Positions 1-5,836 of a stretch of 5,836 nucleotides of DNA are shown one piece after another. The notes beneath the pieces were generated by a model. That model saw nothing but the letters and a program-made list of their open reading frames with translations. It had not been told where the DNA came from and ran no database searches. How positions within the stretch are numbered: position 1 is the first letter of the stretch; every line of letters begins with the position of its first letter. A program made the translations under genes and the position numbers. Source of the DNA: Gammaproteobacteria bacterium (GTDB lineage Bacteria > Pseudomonadota > Gammaproteobacteria > Arenicellales > Poriferihabitantaceae); contig VXPI01000034.1 of assembly GCA_009839585.1 (NCBI GenBank), positions 1 through 5,836 on the forward strand, given 5' to 3'.

Positions 1-1119
1 GTCATACCTCATCGCGCCCGGCAAGAAATGATACTGGATATCGGGCCACTTGATTTCCGGGCCTGATCGAATGAATGCACAAGACTCAAAATGATTGGTC
101 GCACCCAGACCGGTCTTGAAGAGTTTCCATTGCAACCCGATTTTGAACTTGTTCCAGAAATCAAGCCTTGAATTCAAGGTAACCTGGCGTTGGCAACGAA
201 ACTGAAAATAGAATTCCAGATGATCCTGAAGATTCTTGCCGACACCCGGCAAATCATGCAGGACTTCAATACCTGCGTCCTGTAGGACTTGACCCGGGCC
301 AATGCCTGACAGCTGAAGGATTTGCGGTGAACCGATCGACCCAGCACAGACAATCACCTCCTGCCTGACCGGCACGAATTGATCCTGGGATCCCACCCGG
401 TATTCGACTCCTGTTGCACGTTTATCCTGCAAGCGAATCCTCTGCGTCAATGCACCCGTTATCACTTCGAGGTTGGTTCTGTTGAGTGCCGGTTTGAGGT
501 AGGCATTGGCGGAGGACCACCGGACACCGGCCTTGACCGTCATGTGCATCGGCCCAAACCCCTCCTGGCGATATCCATTGTAGTCTTCAGTCTTTCCATA
601 GCCGGCCTGCACACCAGCTTCAATGAACGCCTTGTAGAGCGGATTTGCCATTTCATTGCCATTGTTAACGGCAAGCGGTCCACCCTGACTTCGATAATCA
701 TCTGCCCCGTACTTCCAGTCATCCGCTTTCCTGAAGTACGGCAGACAATGCCGATAATCCCAGCCTTTCGCCCCGGCATCTGCCCACTCGTCAAAATCAT
801 GGGCATGTCCTCGCACATACACCATGCCGTTGATTGAAGAAGATCCCCCCAATACCTTGCCGCGCGGACAGTGCATACGGCGGTTGTCCAGACCCGGTTC
901 TGGTTCAGAATGAAACTGCCACGCAAAACGTTCCGTGTTCATTGGAATCGAAAGTGCAGTAGGCATTTGTATGAATATACTGCGATCCGACCCACCATAT
1001 TCAAGCAATAAGACCCGGGTTTCAGGATCTTCACTAAGGCGACTTGCCAGAACGCAGCCCGCCGAACCTGCGCCGATTACCACATAGTCAAAACCTTCTT
1101 GATCGACACTATGATTCAC
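1..1119 (-). CDS. betA: choline dehydrogenase-like GMC flavoprotein (BetA type), C-terminus cut by window edge
   Basis: This is an FAD-dependent GMC oxidoreductase. BetA oxidises choline to betaine aldehyde and on to glycine betaine, passing electrons to the respiratory chain. The 373 visible residues show the Rossmann FAD loop GAGSAG (16-21), the first GMC signature [11 protein letters not shown] (87-97), the second signature around [15 protein letters not shown] (260-274), and [10 protein letters not shown] (291-300). Stretches such as RRM near 80, NGM near 97, EGFGPM near 186, NHFE (342-345) and IQYHFLP (361-367) align with E. coli BetA as I recall it. The catalytic His pair lies in the missing C-terminal part; the full family length is about 550 residues. 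The start is GTG 1119; there is no ATG in frame between the GNAT stop (1156) and the FAD motif, and its Shine-Dalgarno is weak. It follows the GNAT gene by 36 nt. The alternative is a DddA-type alcohol dehydrogenase acting on 3-hydroxypropionate, which belongs to the same family and would suit the DddP neighbour. GMC membership is near certain; the substrate is less so. Confidence 0.85.
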   Translation of the reverse strand, partial: MNHSVDQEGFDYVVIGAGSAGCVLASRLSEDPETRVLLLEYGGSDRSIFIQMPTALSIPMNTERFAWQFHSEPEPGLDNRRMHCPRGKVLGGSSSINGMVYVRGHAHDFDEWADAGAKGWDYRHCLPYFRKADDWKYGADDYRSQGGPLAVNNGNEMANPLYKAFIEAGVQAGYGKTEDYNGYRQEGFGPMHMTVKAGVRWSSANAYLKPALNRTNLEVITGALTQRIRLQDKRATGVEYRVGSQDQFVPVRQEVIVCAGSIGSPQILQLSGIGPGQVLQDAGIEVLHDLPGVGKNLQDHLEFYFQFRCQRQVTLNSRLDFWNKFKIGLQWKLFKTGLGATNHFESCAFIRSGPEIKWPDIQYHFLPGAMRYD

Positions 1120-1155
1120 TGGTTTACTTGCACCCGATACCGCACTTTGGGCATG

Positions 1156-1647
1156 CTATTTTTCCGGCAGTTCCCTTACTGGCACAACCAGGTTTTTTTC
1201 CATGTAAACGGAATGCGGATCATCCGGAGGATAGTCGCCAAAAGCTGTCCGGTAGTGATAGCCGAGGCACTCGTACAATTTGATCGCTGATTTTTGGCAT
1301 ATGCCCGTTTCAAGAACAAGACTGTGACATCCTTGATGTCTGGCATATTCCTCCAGTGCTCGCATAATTTGTCTTGATATACCGAGTCTGCGACTGCTTT
1401 CCTCAACATAGACCCTCTTAATTTCACCATAACGCATGGGACGTGATAGCTTAACCGCACCGATCCCGACTGCATCATCACCGATGAATGCTCCAACCAG
1501 GAAGGCATCGGCCTGCCGGAGGTCGTGGGGGGAATCGAGATGGTTCGATTCGGCTGGATACAACCCTGATTGATAATTGTCCAGCTTGGCCATCAGGCGC
1601 AGGATTTGCGGATCGGACAGTACGGCCCGCCTGATCTCAACGTTCAT
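1156..1647 (-). CDS. GNAT-family N-acetyltransferase
   Basis: This is a 163-residue single-domain acetyltransferase expected to move an acetyl group from acetyl-CoA to an amine; the substrate is unknown. Visible features are the N-terminal strand IRRAVLSD (5-12), the central strands around FLVGAFIGDDAVGIGAVKL (49-67), the acetyl-CoA pyrophosphate loop RRLGIS (86-91, fitting R/Q-x-x-G-x-G/A/S) preceded by IKRVYV (76-81), and the C-terminal SAIKLYECLGY (120-130) typical of GNATs. The ending FGDYPPDDPHSVYMEK (136-151) resembles the YsnE-like subgroup. I chose ATG 1647, 16 nt after the stop of the DddP-like gene. A TTG at 1683 would add 12 residues unlike the family and overlap the upstream gene. 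No strong ribosome binding site is seen, so translational coupling is likely. Its place between a lyase and a dehydrogenase suggests co-expression with osmolyte breakdown, perhaps acetylating a related amine or intermediate, but that is inference. Confidence 0.88.
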   Translation of the reverse strand: MNVEIRRAVLSDPQILRLMAKLDNYQSGLYPAESNHLDSPHDLRQADAFLVGAFIGDDAVGIGAVKLSRPMRYGEIKRVYVEESSRRLGISRQIMRALEEYARHQGCHSLVLETGICQKSAIKLYECLGYHYRTAFGDYPPDDPHSVYMEKNLVVPVRELPEK

Positions 1648-1663
1648 GGTCGATGTTTCTGAA

Positions 1664-2902
1664 TCACAACCACTCCATTTCAAACGGGTAACGAGTCATC
1701 AACCTGGCTCCGTCACGCGTGATCACCACCTGCTCTTCAAGCTTGACCCCTTCGCCGCTGCGCTCAGACCCGATATAGGATTCGACACACAGGGTCATAT
1801 TTTCCTCGATTGTTCCCTCATAGCCATGTGTTACGAGATTGTCCATGTGCTTTATTCCTGGATATTCATCCGCTAGTCCGATACCATGAATCAATGAACT
1901 GTATTTGTTGCTCGCGAACTCCTGAGGGATAACCCAAGCTGCCCTGGAAGCCTCTGCAAAGGTCATGCCCGGCTTTAGCATCGCAACGTTGTGCTGAATT
2001 TGCTGGTATGCATATGCATATATCCGTCTTTGCTCATCGCTCGGCTTGTCTCCACACACCCAGCTCCGCGACATATCCGCACAATAGCCGTAGGGACCAA
2101 TTAGATCCGTATCAAAACTGACCATGTCTCCCAATTCTATCACACGCATTGAACTTTCCCGAAACCACGGAAAGGTGCGGGGGCCGGATGACAACAGACG
2201 GGTTTCAATCCACTCCCCACCCAACGATATGTTGGTCTCATGTAGCTTTGACCACAGCGCATTCTCGGTGATACCGGGCTCGAGCGACTCCCGCATTGAA
2301 CGTATACCCTGCTCACATACATTGATTGCCTCCTGCATTAACACCAATTCCTGATCGGACTTAATGGCCCGTGCAAGTTCCATGACTTCGAGGCCATCAT
2401 GAATCGAGAGATTTCTTCTCAACAATGGCTCACAGCCCACATGGGAAAGTCGATCTATGGCAAGACGGCGATTTCCACTTCCATATGTGGTCACCAAATC
2501 CGCAATCGTATCTGCGAACTGCTCCGCTTTTTCGGTAGTTCGACCGCCTGCCGCAAAATAGTAAAAAGACGAATGCACCCGATACTCGTCAATCGTCGGA
2601 ATACCTTCAGCAAGGTGAGGATAGTCTCCATAGTCAAACAGAATCAGTGGACCATCGGTTGCAATAAATACACATCGGGTTTCATAGTGCGAGCACCATA
2701 TCTGCATGTTTGTCGCATCTGATGCATATCGGCAATTGATCTGGTCAAACAGCAAAATACCCGCATAATCACGCTTTCCCAGTTGTTCATGAATGCGCTC
2801 AAGTCGATAACGTCTTACCGAGTCAAGATCAACGGGAGGGTTCGTGAATTCCATCGCACCATGCTGACGGGCGATTATCTTTTGCTCAGACAAATTCATC
2901 AT
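1664..2902 (-). CDS. dddP: M24-fold DMSP lyase, DddP family
   Basis: DddP is a cytoplasmic metal-dependent lyase with the creatinase/aminopeptidase P fold; it cleaves dimethylsulfoniopropionate to dimethyl sulfide and acrylate. The protein has 412 residues, close to the family's usual length of about 440. It has a creatinase-like N-domain with RYASDATNMQIW (58-69) and a pita-bread C-domain with GGEWIETRLLSSGPRT (228-243). Residues aligning with those described for characterised DddP are all present: metal ligands D264, D266, D276, H339, E374 and E389, the proposed nucleophile D345, substrate-pocket Y334 and aromatic W69. M24 peptidases usually read HGxGxxxHE after the first His; here it is HGIGLADEY, so the second His is missing, which argues against prolidase activity. 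The start is ATG 2902 (ATG 2899 is possible; an upstream TTG 2911 is less likely), with a weak GGA upstream and an 18-nt gap from the hydratase gene. The family call is strong; true DMSP activity, rather than activity on a related onium compound, is inferred. Confidence 0.85.
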   Translation of the reverse strand: MMNLSEQKIIARQHGAMEFTNPPVDLDSVRRYRLERIHEQLGKRDYAGILLFDQINCRYASDATNMQIWCSHYETRCVFIATDGPLILFDYGDYPHLAEGIPTIDEYRVHSSFYYFAAGGRTTEKAEQFADTIADLVTTYGSGNRRLAIDRLSHVGCEPLLRRNLSIHDGLEVMELARAIKSDQELVLMQEAINVCEQGIRSMRESLEPGITENALWSKLHETNISLGGEWIETRLLSSGPRTFPWFRESSMRVIELGDMVSFDTDLIGPYGYCADMSRSWVCGDKPSDEQRRIYAYAYQQIQHNVAMLKPGMTFAEASRAAWVIPQEFASNKYSSLIHGIGLADEYPGIKHMDNLVTHGYEGTIEENMTLCVESYIGSERSGEGVKLEEQVVITRDGARLMTRYPFEMEWL

Positions 2903-2920
2903 GTATTCCAATGTGCATAT

Positions 2921-3709
2921 TCAACGACCCTTCCAGACCGGTTTGCGTTTCTCGGAAAAGGCTTTCGCGCCTTCCAGCATATCTTCACTGTTGTATAGTG
3001 TTTTGACAGCAGGCAGCGATTGTGAATTGACCAAGTCAAGTGCCTGCTGAAAATCCATGTTCTGCGTCTTGCGCACCACCTCCTTGATCGCGGCAAATAC
3101 CAGAGGCGGTCCTTCAGCCAGCAAATGTGCGATTTCCCGGGCACGCGGCAGCAACTGATCAAGATTGACAACCTCATTTACCAGCCCCCATTTCGCCGCT
3201 TCTTCGGCATCAATCCAACGACCGGTAAAGAGCATCTCCATCGCAATGTGATGCGGAATCGTTTTGGGAAGCTTTATCGTTGCTGCGTCGGCCAGGGTCC
3301 CGGCGTTGATCTCCGGCAATGCAAAGGTGGCAGACTCCGAGACAACAATAATGTCGGCACAGATCATCAGCTCAAAGCCACCGCCACAGGCAATCCCATT
3401 GACTGCGGCAATCACCGGCTTGTTGAAATCAGGAAGATCCTGAAGCCCGCCAAATCCGCCAACCCCAAAATCGGTAGTTGCACTTTCCCCATCTGCAGCT
3501 GCATTAAGATCCCATCCCGCACAAAAAAACCGGTTTCCTCCTCCGGTGAGAATAGCCACATTCAAGTCAGGGTCGTCCCTGAAATCTGCAAACACGCGGC
3601 CCAGCTCCTGACTAGTCGCCTGATCGATCGCGTTGGCTTGGGGCCGATCCAGAACCACCTCGAGAATTCGGCCATTGACCGTGGCTTTTACTGGTTTTCT
3701 GTTGTCCAT
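2921..3709 (-). CDS. CaiD-like enoyl-CoA hydratase (crotonobetainyl-CoA or acryloyl-CoA hydratase)
   Basis: This is a 262-residue crotonase-fold enzyme that adds water across the double bond of an enoyl-CoA, or the reverse. The closest family I recognise is CaiD, carnitinyl-CoA dehydratase: shared stretches are LDRPQANAID (20-29), FFCAGWDLNAAADGE (61-75), DFGVGGFGGL (80-89) and the C-terminal FSEKRKPVWKGR (251-262). The oxyanion-hole segments (around AG 64-65 and GGGF 109-112) and both catalytic glutamates, E113 and E133, are present. After E133, the usual P-D-S-G-G loop is replaced by TLADAAT (138-144). ATG 3709 is chosen because GGGTGG lies 5 nt upstream; a GTG at 3718 would add three residues. 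The start overlaps the end of the synthetase gene by 22 nt. Beside a DddP-like gene the plausible substrate is acryloyl-CoA, giving 3-hydroxypropionyl-CoA; beside BetA it could be crotonobetainyl-CoA. The hydratase fold is near certain and the substrate is open. Confidence 0.9.
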   Translation of the reverse strand: MDNRKPVKATVNGRILEVVLDRPQANAIDQATSQELGRVFADFRDDPDLNVAILTGGGNRFFCAGWDLNAAADGESATTDFGVGGFGGLQDLPDFNKPVIAAVNGIACGGGFELMICADIIVVSESATFALPEINAGTLADAATIKLPKTIPHHIAMEMLFTGRWIDAEEAAKWGLVNEVVNLDQLLPRAREIAHLLAEGPPLVFAAIKEVVRKTQNMDFQQALDLVNSQSLPAVKTLYNSEDMLEGAKAFSEKRKPVWKGR

Positions 3710-5790
3710 GGTTTCCACCCATTTTTATTGACCCGGATCAGGGCATCGACAGCAACTGCTCCCGATTCACCTACGATCAACGGATTGATCTCGATTTCAT
3801 GAATATTCTGCCCAAATTTACTCATCACGCCTGCTACCTGCTTTATGGTATTGACCAGTTCCTCTACATCTGCATGCCTGCGTCCTCGATATCCAGTAAG
3901 AAGTGGCCAGATTTTCAGGGCACGCAACGCTCCAAGAATCTGCTCGTCATCAACCGGTAGCATTAACAGCTGATTGTCATTGATCATCTCGACCAGCGTG
4001 CCCCCCGCACCAATCATCAGAAAATGACCAAACTGGGAATCATGGCTGATGCTCACCATCAGTTCAACGACATGGTCATCCACCATCTTCTCGACACGCA
4101 CACTTTGCCATTTCCCAAGCATGCGTTGAACCCCAGCCCTGACTTGTTCCATTTTCCTCAACCCGATCATAACAGCACCTGCCTCGGACTTGTGCTCAAG
4201 ATTTGAGTCCAATGCCTTGATAACAACCGGAAGTCCGATTTTGCCGGTTGTTTCGAGTGCATCCGAGACACTATGCACCCGCTCCCCAGGAGGCACGGAT
4301 ATCTGCCATTTTTCCAGCAACTGCTTGGATGTATGCTCATCCAGACTTTCCATGCCCTCTGCACTCGCCAACGAACCGAAGAATGATATTCGAGGTGGCG
4401 GTACTGGACATTTCCATCTCATCCCCACCTGGCTGAGCGATTCAATAGCCGCCAGCGCCTGACTCATACCCTGTAATGGTACAACCCGGTTATCAATCAG
4501 GTACTTGCCAGTCTCGCGTGTCATGTTCTCCGAAATACTGCTGACAACAACCCCCTTGACCTGATGTTCCTGACAGGCCTTGACGTAGGCCTGCACGGTC
4601 CCTATCCAGTCTGAATCATCACAGCACTCCGGATCCGGAAAATCGATCACCAGGATAAACAGGTCAAAATCTCCTTCCATCATGGCCGAGAACATGCGGT
4701 GGGTACGATCATAATCTCCCCAGATAAACGTATGGTAGTCGAGCGGATTGGACAGGGAGACATAACTGTTGAGGGTTTCTCCAAGCAGCAATTTATGCTC
4801 CGGCGTGAACGCAGGAAACTGCAAGTTTCGGTCAATCACCAAATCTGCAAGTAATGAGGCCTCCCCTCCTGAACAACTCATTGACACCAGACGATTACCA
4901 TCAAGTGGCCCATGAACATAAGCCAGCTTCAGGGCCTCCAGAAATTCTTCGGCTGTATCAACCTGACCCACCCCCAGTCGCTGGAAGAGCTCCGAATAGA
5001 GGCGCGACTCTCCCGCTAGGACTGCCGTATGGCTTTGCGTGATTTTCGAACCGATCTCCGATTTCCCGGACTTGAGTACGATGATCACAATGCTCCTTTC
5101 CCGAGCATGCCCCGCTATCCGGATAAATCGCGGCACATCCCTCAGGCCTTCGATATGCAGCCCTATGGCCCGAATATTCTCACATTCCAGGGCCGCTTCC
5201 AGTGCATCCTCTATCCCCATTACCGCCTGGTTGCCGACAGTAATCAACCATGCTATCGGCAGGTTACGTTGTTGCAGGGTAAAGTTGATGCCGAGATTTC
5301 CACTGGCCGTTATGATCGCAACCCCCTGATTCACCCGATACAGGCCGTGCTGGTCCGGAAACAGCACAGCACCCGTTAGTGCATTGATATATCCATAGCA
5401 ATTGGGCCCCAGCACTGGCATTGACCCCGCTGCCTGAACCAGCCTCTGTTGTCGCTCTTCACCCAGTTCACCTACTTCCTTGAAACCCGATGCCAGACAT
5501 ACCACACCCCCAACACCCATTGCCTCCAGAAAACCCACAAAATCCACAGACTGATCCGCGGATATGCCTAGAAACACGGCATCGGGGACCTTCGGCAACT
5601 CCTTAACGTGTTTGACACAGGAAATACCTGCCAACTCTGACCGATTTGGATTGACTGCCCACAAGATGCCCTGATAAGACAGTTTTGCGCACTGCTCGAG
5701 AACCCGTTCCGATTCCCTGCCCCCAACAACCGCAATCGACTTCGGGTTCAGAAAACGAAGCAGCCGTTCCCGATCAAGATGAAAGATGAA
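3688..5790 (-). CDS. ADP-forming acyl-CoA synthetase (acetate-CoA ligase family), alpha-beta fusion; start unresolved
   Basis: This NDP-forming enzyme makes an acyl-CoA from a carboxylate, CoA and ATP through phospho-enzyme intermediates. With residues counted from TTG 5664 (658 residues), the order is: CoA-binding Rossmann domain, with its first strand and glycine loop (LNPKSIAVVGG) encoded upstream at about 5751-5719; the GPNCYGYIN segment (86-94); SASGN-like TASGNLGINF (119-128); the phospho-His loop SHTAVLAGE (211-219, His212); a second flavodoxin-like subdomain with SCSGGEASLLAD (263-274); then the ATP-grasp part with VVIKALDSNLEHKSEAG (480-496, His491 matching the beta-subunit His), GAGGT (552-556), GYRGR (591-595) and EIEINPLIV (623-631). 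The whole open frame gives about 700 residues, the normal fused length. No ATG, GTG or TTG occurs between TAA 5793-5791 and TTG 5664, so the coordinates give the open frame; candidates are the rare ATC 5787, CTG 5763 or CTG 5751, or a frameshift upstream. It probably supplies the CoA thioester to the hydratase; acrylate or a betainyl acid is the inferred substrate. Confidence 0.85.
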   Translation of the reverse strand, partial: FIFHLDRERLLRFLNPKSIAVVGGRESERVLEQCAKLSYQGILWAVNPNRSELAGISCVKHVKELPKVPDAVFLGISADQSVDFVGFLEAMGVGGVVCLASGFKEVGELGEERQQRLVQAAGSMPVLGPNCYGYINALTGAVLFPDQHGLYRVNQGVAIITASGNLGINFTLQQRNLPIAWLITVGNQAVMGIEDALEAALECENIRAIGLHIEGLRDVPRFIRIAGHARERSIVIIVLKSGKSEIGSKITQSHTAVLAGESRLYSELFQRLGVGQVDTAEEFLEALKLAYVHGPLDGNRLVSMSCSGGEASLLADLVIDRNLQFPAFTPEHKLLLGETLNSYVSLSNPLDYHTFIWGDYDRTHRMFSAMMEGDFDLFILVIDFPDPECCDDSDWIGTVQAYVKACQEHQVKGVVVSSISENMTRETGKYLIDNRVVPLQGMSQALAAIESLSQVGMRWKCPVPPPRISFFGSLASAEGMESLDEHTSKQLLEKWQISVPPGERVHSVSDALETTGKIGLPVVIKALDSNLEHKSEAGAVMIGLRKMEQVRAGVQRMLGKWQSVRVEKMVDDHVVELMVSISHDSQFGHFLMIGAGGTLVEMINDNQLLMLPVDDEQILGALRALKIWPLLTGYRGRRHADVEELVNTIKQVAGVMSKFGQNIHEIEINPLIVGESGAVAVDALIRVNKNGWKPWTTENQ
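3715..3720 (-). promoter_or_regulatory. ribosome binding site of the CaiD-like hydratase gene
   Basis: GGGTGG on the minus strand lies 5 nt upstream of ATG 3709 and inside the last codons of the synthetase gene. It decides for ATG 3709 over GTG 3718, since the GTG itself falls within this purine run. It fits translation coupled to the overlapping upstream gene. The match to the anti-Shine-Dalgarno sequence is moderate. Confidence 0.45.
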
Positions 5791-5836
5791 TTACCGTGTT
5801 GATTCGAGTGGGCGCAAAATCGACCGGGCAATAATC
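5791..5836 (-). other. upstream end of the window: possible 3' tail of a preceding gene or operon leader
   Basis: These 46 nt precede the open frame of the synthetase. In the same frame they read IIARSILRPLESTR followed by TAA (5793-5791). A second frame stays open until TGA at 5776-5774 and the third until a TGA near 5748. Any of these could be the end of an upstream gene, or none. I see no convincing promoter box, terminator hairpin or strong Shine-Dalgarno here, and the stretch is too short to identify. Confidence 0.25.

Noticed and set aside
379..926. Open frames on both strands within the GMC dehydrogenase (plus 379-837, minus 540-926)
   Set aside because: Both are out of frame with a continuous betA reading that carries the GMC signatures; neither resembles a protein family.
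1120..1155. Promoter or terminator in the 36-nt gap before betA
   Set aside because: No inverted repeat with a T-run and no -35/-10 pair is visible; the gap is too short to hold both a terminator and a promoter.
1648..1683. Longer GNAT form starting at TTG 1683
   Set aside because: The 12 extra residues do not resemble a GNAT start and would overlap the upstream gene; ATG 1647 begins at the expected first strand.
1664..2902. Annotation as Xaa-Pro aminopeptidase, creatinase or ectoine hydrolase
   Set aside because: The second active-site His of M24 peptidases is missing, and the long matches (GGEWIETRLL, FDTDLIG, YGYCADMSR) and ligand spacing fit DddP rather than those families.
3125..3802. 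Plus-strand open frame of 225 codons opposite the hydratase gene
   Set aside because: It lies fully antisense to a well-conserved crotonase gene and the synthetase end; its translation is rich in Cys, His and Arg with no recognisable domain. It is a shadow of the real genes.
1..5836. CRISPR array, tRNA, insertion sequence or attachment site
   Set aside because: The window is almost wholly coding on one strand; no direct repeats with spacers, cloverleaf or transposase sequence was seen.

Overview
The window holds one tightly packed run of genes, all read on the minus strand, so the order of transcription runs from high to low coordinates. Five genes can be read: a fused ADP-forming acyl-CoA synthetase (about 5790 to 3688, start unresolved), a CaiD-type enoyl-CoA hydratase (3709 to 2921), an M24-fold enzyme of the DMSP lyase DddP family (2902 to 1664), a small GNAT acetyltransferase (1647 to 1156) and a BetA-type GMC flavoprotein dehydrogenase (1119 to beyond position 1, so its C-terminus is missing). 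Junctions are a 22-nt overlap, then gaps of 18, 16 and 36 nt. I see no internal terminator or obvious promoter. This looks like one operon whose promoter lies upstream of position 5836.

The gene set suggests a Gram-negative, probably marine proteobacterium that catabolises onium osmolytes (DMSP, carnitine, choline or betaine). This rests on the families, which are common in marine Alpha- and Gammaproteobacteria, and on an intermediate base composition (about half G+C by eye). No rRNA, tRNA or lineage marker is present, so the taxonomy is inference.

Two metabolic readings are possible. (A) DMSP cleavage: the DddP-like enzyme releases DMS and acrylate, the synthetase makes acryloyl-CoA, the CaiD-like hydratase adds water to give 3-hydroxypropionyl-CoA, and the GMC enzyme acts as an alcohol dehydrogenase on 3-hydroxypropionate, as DddA does, or on choline. 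(B) Carnitine/choline metabolism: the synthetase and CaiD homologue process crotonobetaine or carnitine as CoA thioesters, BetA oxidises choline, and the DddP-like enzyme acts on a related onium substrate. The DddP-like protein keeps every metal ligand and the catalytic Asp and Tyr I can place from the known DddP enzymes, which favours A. The very CaiD-like hydratase and very BetA-like dehydrogenase keep B open.

The main oddity is at the 5' end of the operon. The synthetase's N-terminal CoA-binding fold is clearly encoded up to a TAA at 5793-5791, but no ATG, GTG or TTG exists in that frame until TTG 5664, which would cut off the fold's first strand and glycine-rich loop. No stretch longer than 300 bases lacks a gene.
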